Shown in pieces: positions 60,801-63,775 of a stretch of DNA of 64,000 bases (position 1 is the first letter of the stretch; every line of letters begins with the position of its first letter). Origin of the DNA: Melitaea cinxia (lineage: Eukaryota > Arthropoda > Insecta > Lepidoptera > Nymphalidae); contig NC_059413.1 of NCBI RefSeq assembly GCF_905220565.1, forward strand, positions 11,822,001 to 11,886,000. Reading direction: 5' to 3'. The translations under genes and the position numbers were made by a program. The notes below the pieces were generated by a model. The model saw nothing but the letters and a program-made list of their open reading frames with translations, ran no database searches and was not told the origin of the DNA.

Positions 60801-62240
60801 AGCCCACAGATTTAGCAAGTTGAAGAGGCAGTGTTCGCCTGTGTTGCAGAACCGATGGACGTTGGATCGACTATCTACGTAAGATTTCCGTTAGTGGCTG
60901 GATGGAAATTCAGGAAACCCGGTATGTCTGGCACGATTTGAAGAAGCCTATGTCCAGCAATGGACTGCAATAGGCTTACGTGATTGAGACTTACGATTTG
61001 ATTATTTTAATTCAAAATTCGATAATTACTTATTAATCCGATGATATACTTGTAAGTTGACAACATCGTTTGGGAAGCCGGGATGATGTCATATCAAAAT
61101 GCTTAGTTTTACTCTTGACAAACTTTTTTTCCTTGAAATACATAGCCTGAAGTCATCTTTTCTTTTTTGTTTTAATTATAAAGCCGAGCATAATCTGATC
61201 TATCTGTCAAGCTTAAAATAATTTTTAAACAAGCACTTGGCTATTTTAGCTCAATTGACTTTGTGATATTTATAAACGAGAAAAATAGGTTATTGCTATT
61301 CGTAAGTCAAACAACAACCATGTAGACATTCTGGTGTATTGGTATGTATAGGTAAACCGATGATTTGCGGGTTTGATTTCCGCTCCGAATGGATATTTGT
61401 ATTTGTAGAATTATTAGATTTCGATTTAGATGTCTGTCCTTGTGGGTCTCCCCACCATGCCTCGAAGAGGACGTTAAGCTGTTGGTTCTGGCTGTTATCC
61501 TAAATATGTGAATATATCCGCCAACGAGTAGTAGAGTAGCGTGGTGGAGTAAGGTCCAACACTTCTCCTACATGAAAACAGAGACCTTTACCCAGCAGTG
61601 GGATGTTACAGAGTAAATCGTTATCGTACCTTATAACATCTGCATAAGGATAGACCCTAACTTCAAATGAATGTCTCAAGTATTCTATGTTCATTTTAGT
61701 GATGGCATCATTATGCATGTTTACATCGATGGATAATTTTTCAATCCTGGTAGGAACATAGAGTCCTCGCGTATCATTTCCTATAAGCCTCATTTGCAGC
61801 ATGCAGTCTAAAAACGTGACCCACTCGTTGATCCAGGCCAAACGACCACGAGTGCCTTCCACGTTACACCCTAGCACTCCTTGAAATAGACCGCTGGAAG
61901 AAATATATGGACTTTATGACTAGTTGGTCTTAAGCATCGCAAAATATTCGTTTTGACAAAAGTGATTGTCGTTAAATATTCGTTTTATAAAAGGGTGACA
62001 CACATTATTTAAACTTTCGCATAAATGCATTACTCATATTATCATTAAATCGAAATGAAATCGTACCAACCTGTAATGGTAACCTCTTAAGCGTGTCTCC
62101 TTGTAAAAATCTTTTGTAAGCATATGTTTAACATTTGGTCCTGTTGATTCAGGTTCGGTCGGAATCAAGCGAAACTCTTTACCAACGTTCTCTTTAACTC
62201 TGATACGTCCAGTGACAATAGACGATCTGCTTTCTACAAT
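27293..62240 (-). CDS. FASN: Fatty acid synthase gene A, C-terminal 22 exons (DH end, psi-ME, ER, KR, ACP, TE)
   Basis: Cytosolic type I animal fatty acid synthase, the multifunctional enzyme that extends acetyl/malonyl units to long-chain fatty acids. Exons, 5' to 3' on the minus strand: 62240-62071, 61893-61630, 60463-60343, 60020-59730, 59352-58909, 57808-57638, 57476-57346, 54142-53992, 53550-53379, 41790-41678, 36833-36675, 36419-36291, 32037-31952, 31877-31722, 31498-31247, 30751-30598, 30466-30265, 30145-29995, 29841-29667, 29095-28919, 28785-28683, 27819-27293. All junctions are GT-AG and phases match; the sum is 4,299 nt = 1,432 codons plus stop. Visible domains in order: dehydratase end (residues ~1-185), psi-methyltransferase/structural region (~186-430), ER (~431-772), KR (~773-988), linker, ACP (~1056-1105), thioesterase (~1165-1432). 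KS, AT and the first part of DH lie beyond the right edge. Animal synthases are about 2,400 aa, so roughly 950 residues are missing. No frameshift or stop was seen, so the visible part looks functional. Confidence 0.93.
27872..27914. repeat. (CA)n microsatellite
   Basis: CACACACA runs with ACGCGCGC interruptions in the last intron of gene A. Confidence 0.9.
27960..28345 (-). mobile_element. LINE RT C-terminal fragment
   Basis: On the minus strand, pieces such as MCASTLECCFQVWNPLYHVQ and LQSIQRRVLNTF resemble the thumb/C-terminal region of Jockey/CR1-group ORF2 (xLEYCxxVWxPxxxxxxxxIExVQRRF). Frames are broken. In the last intron of gene A. Confidence 0.6.
28683..28785 (-). CDS. FASN: FAS gene A exon (thioesterase nucleophile)
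   Basis: Contains RPYILLGYSFGTLLVLKLAQ; GYSFG is the GxSxG nucleophile elbow whose serine releases the finished fatty acid from ACP. Acceptor TTGTTTCAG, ends GAAG|GTTTGT in phase 1. Confidence 0.95.
28919..29095 (-). CDS. FASN: FAS gene A exon (thioesterase start)
   Basis: 59 codons: NLLSNQENEMIMFVFPGMEG, CASGMANLCRQLKIKVC, ending LDKLVEKSYK. The FVFPGMEG strand-loop is the oxyanion-side start of the thioesterase alpha/beta hydrolase fold. Acceptor TTTTCCAG, donor AAG|GTAAGT. Confidence 0.92.
29096..29666. other. Gene A intron without features
   Basis: Intron between the ACP-TE linker and TE exons. No repeat or coding signature recognised. Confidence 0.6.
29667..29841 (-). CDS. FASN: FAS gene A exon (ACP-thioesterase linker)
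   Basis: Hydrophilic linker of about 58 residues: LIELTTQSETDDSKTKPVSL, then FIYLPTMFDDGSD. Low-complexity acidic composition is usual here. Acceptor TATTAG, donor GAT|GTAAGG, phase 0. Confidence 0.85.
29995..30145 (-). CDS. FASN: FAS gene A exon (acyl carrier protein)
   Basis: Encodes FLADLGMDSMTAIEIKQILE, the ACP helix II motif. The serine of GMDSM carries 4'-phosphopantetheine. The exon is ended at AA|GTACGT in phase 2, giving LTFAK|LIELTT into the next exon; reading through instead would add about 18 residues and then a stop. Confidence 0.94.
30265..30466 (-). CDS. FASN: FAS gene A exon (KR-ACP linker)
   Basis: Begins VGLVADMKNDDIEMEIGGTL, then QQRISSCLLTLDKFL and VIVSSMVLAQKK; GTLQQRISSCL and PIVSSMV-like blocks are conserved between KR and ACP in animal FAS. 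Ends in phase 1 (TTAG|GTATGA). Confidence 0.93.
30598..30751 (-). CDS. FASN: FAS gene A exon (ketoreductase catalytic Ser/Tyr)
   Basis: Encodes DFVIFSSVSCGRGNAGQSNY, then GFSNSVMERICEQR and LPALAIQWGAIGD. FSSVSCGRGNAGQSNYG is a diagnostic KR block with the catalytic serine and tyrosine. Both are present. Donor GAC|GTAAGC. Confidence 0.96.
30815..31130 (-). repeat. Interspersed repeat E
   Basis: CTAAGTCGGCAAACAAGCGT, ACGGCTCACCTGATGGTAAA, CGATTACCGTAGC..., GCAAGCGCGTTGCCGACCC, CCAGGAGCTCTGG. Related copies at 41370-41550 and 57130-57330 lie in the opposite orientation. Looks like a LINE 3' end: in the other orientation each copy ends at an A-rich tail (TTTTTTTATTTCAC on this strand). Confidence 0.65.
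31247..31498 (-). CDS. FASN: FAS gene A exon (ketoreductase, catalytic Lys region)
   Basis: Encodes GTVAAIFNLAVVLEDRVFQN, then FAPKALVTMNLDKLSQKLCP; the Lys of APKAL is the expected KR catalytic lysine. The donor chosen is AA|GTTGGT, because it reads CPKLKDFVIFSS across the junction. The nearby alternative TTG|GTTTGA would break frame. Confidence 0.87.
31722..31877 (-). CDS. FASN: FAS gene A exon (ketoreductase NADPH-binding fold)
   Basis: Encodes YIIVGGLGGFGLELADWLIL, the Rossmann glycine motif (GGLGGFG) of the beta-ketoacyl reductase, then ARKLLLASRKGVSNGYQ. Reduces the 3-keto intermediate with NADPH. Donor AG|GTGAGT. Confidence 0.95.
31952..32037 (-). CDS. FASN: FAS gene A exon (ER-KR linker)
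   Basis: Short exon (86 nt): IVFKIRDEECEDNTDFTKPL, then IQYIDAVPR. Joins the ER end (HIGKIVFKIRDEE) to the ketoreductase start. Ends AG|GTAACC in phase 2; the next exon starts A TAT, restoring Arg-Tyr. The following intron is only 74 bp. Confidence 0.87.
32131..32395 (+). mobile_element. tRNA-derived SINE, variant tail
   Basis: A-box TTGGCGCAACGGTCACAGCA and B-box TGCGGGTTCGATCCCCGAAC, body as at 9203-9513 up to GCAATCGTTACTCATA. It then switches to ACAAAAATTGTAAAAAGTGT and TTTTGGTATATGTACTGTGT, the tail also seen at 9960-10040. Suggests a chimeric or alternative SINE sub-family. Confidence 0.75.
32585..34070 (-). mobile_element. Composite repeat G, copy 1
   Basis: Contains, left to right: a block starting GGCACCGACTTCAAAATTAT; an inverse tRNA-like head (32885-32965); a second inverse tRNA-like segment (B-box complement in GGGAATTGAACCCGC near 33110); then about 130-bp tandem units beginning CAGCAGGTAATTGCTATAA at 33285, 33415, 33545 and 33675, each with CCATCATCAGACTG; and an end with GAAGTCGGTT. 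A near-identical segment lies at 55797-57097 in the same orientation. No coding capacity. Confidence 0.75.
33285..33800. repeat. Tandem array of ~130-bp units (4 copies)
   Basis: Units start at about 33285, 33415, 33545 and 33675 and contain TTCCCTCGACTATCTTTCGT, CTCCATCATCAGACTG and AATAGAAACGAATTAAGTTC. A diverged unit precedes at 33189. Three comparable units sit in the second composite copy at 56480-56800. Confidence 0.85.
34302..34973 (+). mobile_element. PIF/Harbinger-like MITE with palindromic subterminal repeats
   Basis: Termini AGGTACTGACAGACGTGCTC and, inverted, AGGTACGGACAGACGTGCTC; flanked by TTA on both sides (34299-34301 and 34974-34976), the 3-bp target duplication of PIF/Harbinger elements. 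At least seven GCATGC-centred palindromes (AGCATGCT and variants) crowd the first and last ~150 bp. The internal open frame (34427-34636) shows no transposase signature. 672 bp, non-autonomous. Confidence 0.8.
34977..35810. other. Gene A intron without recognised features
   Basis: AT-rich; no coding or repeat signature that I can name. Confidence 0.5.
35818..35935 (+). mobile_element. SINE 3' fragment
   Basis: ATAGCGATCGTTACTCATAG, TAGGGAATATACCCGCCAAC, CCGCATTGGAGCAGCATGGT, then CTTATGTCCAGCAGTG. Same tail as the SINE at 9203-9513; the head is missing. Confidence 0.75.
36291..36419 (-). CDS. FASN: FAS gene A exon (end of enoyl reductase)
   Basis: 43 codons in phase 0. Encodes VETGAVRPLTYCTFEKNEME, then KAFRYMAAGKHIGK. 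The GAVRPL and EKAFRYMxxGKHIGK blocks close the ER domain. Donor AAA|GTAAGA. Confidence 0.92.
36675..36833 (-). CDS. FASN: FAS gene A exon (enoyl reductase C-terminal part)
   Basis: 53 codons in phase 0: ASIRCLGYRGRFLEIGKFDV, then IDMNFFRNEISFHGIMLD. RCLxxxGRFLEIGKFD is conserved across FAS enoyl reductases. Acceptor TTTTAAG; donor AAG|GTTTTT is weak but keeps frame. Confidence 0.9.
37105..39920 (-). mobile_element. RTE-type non-LTR retrotransposon, copy 1
   Basis: Minus-strand ORF with endonuclease (EREEFWDSMRDILSKC, IVTLGDFNGWVG, SMIDFVIVNERLRKKVLDTR, TDHFLVVARM), RT (APLYKGKK-type entry, YRSISLLSVVGKLYAKVLIE, FVDLEKVYDRV, RGVRQGCVASPWLFNLFMDN, KCLLYADDQVLLASS), and C-terminal blocks GMLRWFGHVERISEEQRKKC, RPRRTFRDQIRDVLKKGQVK. 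It ends in a short (ATAC)n tail at 37110-37133. Several frame breaks. Same family as 47403-49970; 5'-truncated near 39920. Confidence 0.88.
37638..38348 (-). pseudogene. RTE copy 1 reverse transcriptase core
   Basis: Uninterrupted 236 codons holding the catalytic motifs FVDLEKVYDRV, RQGCVASPWLFNLF and LLYADDQVLL. An in-frame TAG lies just upstream (...DKV stop DTQAGFRKG), and a frame break follows ...SRKVSN. The copy at 47923-48633 differs at only three residues and carries the same upstream TAG and the same downstream break. Confidence 0.88.
39921..41105 (-). mobile_element. Non-LTR retrotransposon LINE-D, 3' fragment
   Basis: Minus strand RT C-terminal domain: LVQFNPSKTQVCAFTAKK and SIGILGVDI (41016-40830), interrupted by repeat F (40565-40835), then VLNKVGRYFTSGHRLLLYKA, QVRPHVEYCSHLWAGAPQYQ, YNGECSDELFDMVPPL and FLPRTCKLWNDLPPEVFPEG. 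Related to LINE-C but a distinct family. Ends with TTTTTTATAAGAATGGGGGC on the plus strand. Broken by stops and one frame change. Confidence 0.8.
40565..40835 (+). repeat. Interspersed repeat F copy inside LINE-D
   Basis: CACCTTGGAACTTATAAAAC, GCGGGATAACCATCCAACTG, GGTCACCAACCCGCCTGCCC, CCTATGTCCAGCAGTGGACT, with a (ATG)n tail at about 40800-40830. Splits LINE-D between ...FGEQSYN and VVAKLAVKKL. Confidence 0.8.
41370..41550 (+). repeat. Interspersed repeat E copy
   Basis: CCAGAGCTCCTGCGATGTGT, GGGTTGGCAACGCGTTTGCA, then TTACCATCAGATGAGCAAGC and TTGTTTACCGACCTAGTTAT: the other orientation of the repeat at 30815-31130. Confidence 0.65.
41678..41790 (-). CDS. FASN: FAS gene A exon (enoyl reductase) isolated by two large introns
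   Basis: 113 nt encoding SHIGNSRDTSFEVMI, then GKGVDLVLNSLADEKLQ, near-consensus for the ER domain (NSRDTSFE; GxGVDxVLNSLxxExL). Flanked by an 11.6-kb intron upstream and a 4.8-kb intron downstream, each carrying a near-identical RTE copy in direct orientation. Acceptor TATTACAG, donor CAG|GTATTT. Confidence 0.94.
42225..42330 (-). repeat. Interspersed repeat F fragment
   Basis: Inverse copy: CTTCAGCCTATCGCAGTCCA, CTGCTGGACATAAGCC, GGCAGGCGGGTTGGTGACCG. Immediately left of the gypsy remnant. Confidence 0.75.
42574..43418 (+). pseudogene. gypsy gag-like region with zinc knuckles
   Basis: First frame reads EIQVNILLHIVGEQCREIID, KKLDEQFQTKRNVTVERHKF, RDQQENESIEQYVFVLGKLA, a retrotransposon gag/capsid pattern, to about 42930. 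After frame changes and a GC-rich insert-like stretch (43080-43200), CNYCGNVHKKFEC and CARCSGMNHFARVC give CX2CX3HX4C and CX2CX4HX4C nucleocapsid knuckles. Confidence 0.75.
43781..45860. mobile_element. TIR-flanked DNA element inserted in gypsy pol
   Basis: 19-bp inverted repeats TTGGGCCAAAATGTAATGA at 43781-43799 and, inverted, 45842-45860. The gypsy frame on the left (protease-RT linker, VHSVPILGRHAYTEFDLVRR) and on the right (DLGCLPGEYKIHLKED) belongs to one protein, so about 2.1 kb was inserted. ACATTCT occurs at both flanks (left abutting, right 5 bases out), a possible target duplication. The only coding content is the LINE-C copy. Superfamily undetermined. Confidence 0.6.
44455..45829 (+). 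mobile_element. LINE-C copy 2, 5'-truncated, one stop codon
   Basis: From about 44471: ERILNNRLLAHLEKNDLLSD, RQFGFRRNRSTGDLLAYATH, VSLDISKAFDRVWHDGL, INAGVPQGFVLSATLFLLHI, GTFGYADDSTVV, then an in-frame TAG at 44996-44998, continuing SLKAVSDWGDANLVKLNASK, RKYFTPEQLLNLYQAQVRSC, MEYCSHLWDGSAKYQL to the stop at 45749-45751. The 3' UTR has CACTTATCATCAGGTGAAAT and ends in a poly(A) run (45811-45829). The RT core is readable; the endonuclease is lost. Confidence 0.88.
45890..47402 (+). pseudogene. gypsy pol: reverse transcriptase and RNase H
   Basis: RT starts LPVVHAPRKLPFAIKEKVKK; VTVVKKPTGDLRICLDPK; a stop/frame lesion near 46137; then KYFSTLDASSGF, FGRYKFLRMPFGICSASEVF and CMYMDDLLIYG. RNase H: ISVDASKSGLGACLMQ, EKELYACVFACEKFYAYIYG, TDHKPLISI, and the tether YKPGKQLYIADALSRA. 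The conserved W of SSGFWN is replaced by R. Cut off at 47402 by the RTE insertion before integrase. Confidence 0.88.
47403..49970 (-). mobile_element. RTE-type non-LTR retrotransposon, copy 2, inserted in gypsy pol
   Basis: Same family and orientation as 37105-39920, nearly identical over the RT (three differences in 236 residues). Blocks: RPRRTFRDQIRDVLKKGQVK, GILRWFGHVERISEERRKKC, KCLLYADDQVLLASS, RGISLLSVVGKLYAKVLIER, LKSMKLGKAAGYDRITVEML. 5'-truncated near 49970; a ~45-bp internal gap relative to copy 1 near 49822. The 3' end at 47403-47430 follows ACATACCATAACATAACATA. Confidence 0.88.
50037..50216 (+). mobile_element. Helitron-like element fragment
   Basis: TCCTCCGAAACGGCTGGACA..., then GGGAGGGCGGTAAGGGGGTT, CAACGTTTGCGAGGTCACCT then AGTATATA. 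The AACGTTTGCxxGGTCAxCTAGT end is another CTAGT terminus; it abuts an AT-rich spacer and the inverse element starting at 50225. Confidence 0.5.
50225..50705 (-). mobile_element. Helitron-like element, inverse orientation
   Basis: Begins (inverse 3' end) ACTAGCTGTGCCCGCGGCTT, CGCCCGCGTTGAAATC, and contains GCAACTACGTCCGCGTGAAG, CACGGAATAGCGTAACGCAC. These are the same blocks in opposite order as at 15060-15508. The GC-rich palindrome next to CTAGT forms the expected terminal hairpin. Confidence 0.7.
50990..52965. repeat. Tandem repeat array, ~280-bp unit, about seven copies
   Basis: The marker CATCCCCCGTTTTAACCCCA recurs at about 51284, 51563 (variant ending AACTCC), 51847, 52129 (variant), 52410 and 52688, spacing 278-284 bp. 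Each unit has GAGTTGATTTCTAAAGATA, CTATAGAGCATACATTTTAA, ATTTCAAGTCTCTTAC and AGTTTCGGAGATTTCGTGAT. Short peptides translated from it are artefacts. It lies between Helitron-like ends (50225-50705 left, 52980-53177 right). Confidence 0.93.
52980..53177 (+). mobile_element. Helitron-like 3' terminus
   Basis: ATGAATGTTGCTAAGCGCAT..., ending CCAAATATGTCCGGGCAGCT then AGTAG. CTAGT follows a short GC string. Together with the array and 50225-50705 it may delimit one composite. Confidence 0.45.
53379..53550 (-). CDS. FASN: FAS gene A exon (enoyl reductase NADPH-binding fold)
   Basis: Contains ESILIHAGSGGVGQAAINVA, the Rossmann glycine motif (GSGGVGQAA) that binds NADPH in the ER domain, followed by GAEVFTTVGTQEKRDFI. 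Acceptor TTAACAG, ends in phase 1 at AAAG|GTAAAA. Motif intact. Confidence 0.95.
53992..54142 (-). CDS. FASN: FAS gene A exon (enoyl reductase)
   Basis: Encodes GTRVMTMVDNKGLSNVVEAD, then PDEWTFEEAATVPMAYGTAY. The WTFEEAATVPxxYxTAYxAL block is a hallmark of FAS enoyl reductases just before the nucleotide-binding fold. Acceptor TTAAAG is pyrimidine-poor but the phase is exact. Donor CTG|GTAATT. Confidence 0.9.
54143..54565. other. Gene A intron, no clear feature
   Basis: Contains a weak tRNA-like scrap around 54330-54360 (GGGGATCGAATTTGTGATCG), otherwise featureless. Confidence 0.4.
54566..55265 (+). other. Possible decayed transposase N-terminal region
   Basis: One frame reads GAKPDLDESESSEDEVQYYT, RLTHSDSS and, after a stop, SIENLNLLSDDDIEVNQVL: an acidic, serine-rich stretch of the kind seen N-terminal in piggyBac-type and other transposases. 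No catalytic residue is present. Low confidence. Confidence 0.2.
55290..57100. mobile_element. Composite repeat G, copy 2, with foldback left arm
   Basis: 55797-57097 parallels copy 1 (32585-34070). In addition 55296-55795 is the inverse of the right part (56470-57030): TTCGTTTATGAACCGATTTG, ATCTGATGATGGGATCCCAG and TGATGATGGAGACAAAAGTT on the left face TCCATCATCAGACTG, TGGGATCCCATCATCAGATC and CAAATCGGTTCATAAACGAA on the right. So about 500-bp inverted arms flank about 670 bp holding two inverse tRNA-like segments (56085-56150, 56305-56350). Foldback type, non-coding. Confidence 0.75.
57130..57330 (+). repeat. Interspersed repeat E copy
   Basis: GTTGCATTCCTGTTGGTGAG, CAGAGCTCCTGGGGGGAACT, GGTCGACAACGCGCTTGCGA, TTACCATCAGGTGAGCCATA, GCTTGTTTGCCGATCTAGTT. 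It ends 16 bp before the donor of the adjoining gene A exon. Confidence 0.7.
57346..57476 (-). CDS. FASN: FAS gene A exon (enoyl reductase, substrate side)
   Basis: Begins VYCAALNFRDVMIASGRI, the LNFRDVM signature of FAS/PKS enoyl reductases, and ends MLGIEVVGRTR plus two bases. The split Asn codon is completed by the first base of the next exon (GRTRN|GTRVM). Donor AA|GTAATA. This exon is separated from the next by 3.2 kb containing a foldback composite repeat. Confidence 0.92.
57638..57808 (-). CDS. FASN: FAS gene A exon (junction into enoyl reductase)
   Basis: 57 codons beginning GHWGTYRHLLLNDLE, the classic entry to the ER domain, then GDLSSQQWLEGP and SNFIHID. The reading continues as VYCAALNFRDVM in the next exon. 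Acceptor ATTTTTAG, donor GAT|GTAAGT. Confidence 0.92.
57859..58465 (+). mobile_element. Non-autonomous repeat with AACCGACTTC/GAAGTCGGTT ends
   Basis: Starts AACCGACTTCCAAAAAAGGA, ends ATTGAAGTCGGTTTTTTTTT then GCGAGCAAACACAATTA. Contains two imperfect internal units (TTTTTACTGGGTGTACCGAT; CGTCGACCTACGTTGTATTA and CGTCGATCTACGTTGTATTA). Same family as 10308-10716. It begins 51 bp into the intron upstream of the exon at 57808. Confidence 0.75.
58536..58820 (+). mobile_element. tRNA-derived SINE, 5'-truncated
   Basis: Starts at the B-box GGTTGCGGGTTCGATCCCCG and runs through GTGGGTCTCCCCACCGTACC, GATAGCGATCGTTACTCACA to TGGGATATTACAGGCTGAAG. The A-box is missing. Confidence 0.8.
58909..59352 (-). 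CDS. FASN: FAS gene A exon (vestigial methyltransferase/structural region)
   Basis: Largest internal exon, 148 codons, phase 0 at both ends. Starts ILKEALLSLRNEGFIVSRE and contains VNCLRREPGGEKIRGLL, a strongly conserved animal FAS block just before the enoyl reductase. Ends with LAINVYYE, which continues into GHWGTYRHLLL of the next exon. Donor GAA|GTAAGT. Confidence 0.93.
59730..60020 (-). CDS. FASN: FAS gene A exon (vestigial methyltransferase region, N part)
   Basis: 97 codons in phase 0, from IEDILRSNIQLILENIQTYK to LLIGANLLERPK, between TTTTCAG and AAA|GTAAGC. Position between DH and ER corresponds to the pseudo-methyltransferase/structural core of animal FAS. No S-adenosylmethionine-binding glycine motif is visible, as expected for this inactive region. 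Confidence 0.82.
60343..60463 (-). CDS. FASN: FAS gene A exon (end of dehydratase domain)
   Basis: Starts after TTTTCCAG; its first G completes the Arg codon. Encodes AGGVEIRGLHTTPIQ, matching the AGGVxIxGLH strand that closes the animal FAS dehydratase, then VLEKNIFIPNFGKSTMR. Ends AGG|GTAAAA in phase 0. Exact length (121 nt) fits only with this donor. Confidence 0.85.
60815..60985 (+). mobile_element. RTE-like LINE C-terminal/3' fragment
   Basis: Reads RWTLDRLST-like then LRKISVSGWMEIQE, and WHDLKKPMSSNGL/EAYVQQWTAIG in adjacent frames: TTGAAGAAGCCTATGTCCAG, CAATGGACTGCAATAGGC. This links the repeat F 3' end to a LINE coding end. Confidence 0.5.
61335..61618 (+). mobile_element. Degenerate tRNA-derived SINE
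   Basis: GCGGGTTTGATTTCCGCTCC (B-box variant), CTTGTGGGTCTCCCCACCAT, CAACGAGTAGTAGAGTAGCG, CCCAGCAGTGGGATGTTACA. It ends 12 bp before the donor of the DH exon at 61630. Confidence 0.7.
61630..61893 (-). CDS. FASN: FAS gene A exon (dehydratase domain, catalytic Asp)
   Basis: Encodes GLFQGVLGCNVEGTRGRLAW followed by WVTFLDCMLQM and GLYVPTRIEKL. The FLDCMLQM block corresponds to the DxxxQ segment of the animal FAS dehydratase, and its aspartate is the second member of the catalytic His/Asp pair. The acceptor is TTCTTCCAG and the exon ends AG|GTACG in phase 2. A degenerate SINE abuts the downstream intron side. Confidence 0.92.
62071..62240 (-). CDS. FASN: FAS gene A exon (dehydratase domain, middle)
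   Basis: First visible exon of gene A, starting in phase 0 after a TTTGACAG acceptor and ending AG|GTTGGT in phase 2. It encodes a typical pre-dehydratase stretch (SRSSIVTGRIRV, then TKDFYKETRLRGYHY). The last codon is completed by C from the next exon, giving RGYHYSGLFQGV, the FAS signature around the second half of the DH double hotdog. The DH catalytic histidine lies upstream, outside the window. Confidence 0.88.
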
Positions 62241-62510
62241 CTGTCAAATATTCAGCAATTTATAATTAAAATTTATAATTATTATTTTATAAATTTTATT
62301 TATTTTATAATTAAAATTTATTGAGGAGAGAATAAGTGTACAAACGTTTTTAACAGCTCTTATAATTTAATTTCAAATTAGTATATATTTTGTACGATTT
62401 ATTGAAGCTTTTAAGTGCTAAACTTACATATGTGATCAGTAGTACCCCTGCGGCTATAATTCTCTTAGTTAAATCTCTCTAATTCTAAAAGTTACCACAT
62501 CAATAACACT

Positions 62511-63233
62511 ATGGACTCAATAAAGGATTCTTTGGCTGAAATGACTGCATTATTTCATAGTAAGATGGAGGAGTTCCAGCGTGATCTTCAGAAAACCACA
62601 TCCCCGACGACGACATCATTGGCGACAGAGTTCTCAAATTTTAAGGCATTTGTCATTTCAGCGTTGAATACCTTGCAGAAACAAGTCGAATTGCTTACCA
62701 GGGATTTTGATAATCAGGAGATGAGGAGAAGACGTCAAACGCTCCTTTTATATGGCGTGCCAGAGGAGAAGTCGGAAGACACAACTAGTCTCGTTACCAG
62801 CCTGATAGCTGAGCGCCTGCTCCTCCAGAATTTTTCAAGCTCCAGTATAAAGTATTCCTATCGTCTTGGCCGTACTTTAAATAAGAAGCCCAGACCAATT
62901 GTTGTTAAATTCCGGGAAACCACTATTCGTGATAAAGTCTGGTTTTCGAAAACGAAATTCAGAGGGACTGGTGTCACACAATCGGAGTTTCTCACAAAAC
63001 GCAGACATGAAGTCTTTTTAGAGGCACGTAAACGTTTTGGGATTAGTCACTGCTGGACTTGGGATGGCTTTGTCTATGTCCTGGCTGCGGATGGATCTCG
63101 ACATAAAGCTGAATGCTTGTTGGATCTCAATAATATTCCAAATGTTAAGTCTCCTGTTCAGGCCGAGGTTGTTGATAAGAAGTCCACAGATAAGGTGATT
63201 ATTCCACGCACGAAAAGAATCACTAAGAAATAG
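62511..63233 (+). CDS. LINE-A copy 2 ORF1 (RNA-binding, L1-ORF1-like)
   Basis: Intact 240-codon frame. Residues ~1-60: amphipathic coiled coil (MDSIKDSLAEMTALFHSKME, FSNFKAFVISALNTLQKQVE). ~75-150: RRM-like (RRRRQTLLLYGVPEEKSEDT, RLGRTLNKKPRPIVVKFRET). ~155-205: C-terminal domain (GVTQSEFLTKRRHEVFLEAR, FGISHCWTWDGFVYVLAADG). Basic tail. Predicted nucleic-acid chaperone of the element ribonucleoprotein. Clear homologue of 19471-20276, with no stop in the equivalent place. Confidence 0.85.
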   Translation: MDSIKDSLAEMTALFHSKMEEFQRDLQKTTSPTTTSLATEFSNFKAFVISALNTLQKQVELLTRDFDNQEMRRRRQTLLLYGVPEEKSEDTTSLVTSLIAERLLLQNFSSSSIKYSYRLGRTLNKKPRPIVVKFRETTIRDKVWFSKTKFRGTGVTQSEFLTKRRHEVFLEARKRFGISHCWTWDGFVYVLAADGSRHKAECLLDLNNIPNVKSPVQAEVVDKKSTDKVIIPRTKRITKK

Positions 63234-63239
63234 TTACAT

Positions 63240-63775
63240 TTGTTTTGATTACATTTGACATAACAACTTTTACCTTTAAACTCAAGTTACCCTCTTTTCA
63301 ACTACTGCTGTTATTACTTTTCTACGATTACCCTCTTTTGTGTTAAGTTCATTAAATAGTGTCAGTGTCGGATGTCTATGTTAGTGTTACTTTATTTAAA
63401 TAATAAAAACAATTTAAGCTTATGTCACATTTTTCAATAGACTTAATTTCATATTCTAAGCGGAATTTTTTTTTTTTAATTTACTTTTTATGTTTTATGT
63501 TATTTCTTGGTATTTTTTTTTCTTTTATTTTTTTTAAACGTTTTACTTCTGTTTATAATTTTAACAAACATCCGACTTAAATGTGTGTAAACTAGCATTA
63601 TTGTTGTATATTTTATTTAGATCTCACTTTCCTTATAGCTGGCGAGTGGGGGGACATGATATAAGAACAATTATCAATATTTTATAGGCGATTTACTTAT
63701 TTTATTTTTATTTATTTTTTTGCTGTTTTTTTTTTAAATATACTATTTATACTTTATTATTTATATTATACAATA
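63240..63775 (+). other. LINE-A copy 2 inter-ORF spacer
   Basis: T-rich non-coding spacer of about 540 bp between ORF1 and ORF2; includes CTCAAGTTACCCTCTTTTCA and GCGAGTGGGGGGACATGATA. The equivalent spacer in copy 1 is enlarged by the mariner insertion. Confidence 0.7.
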
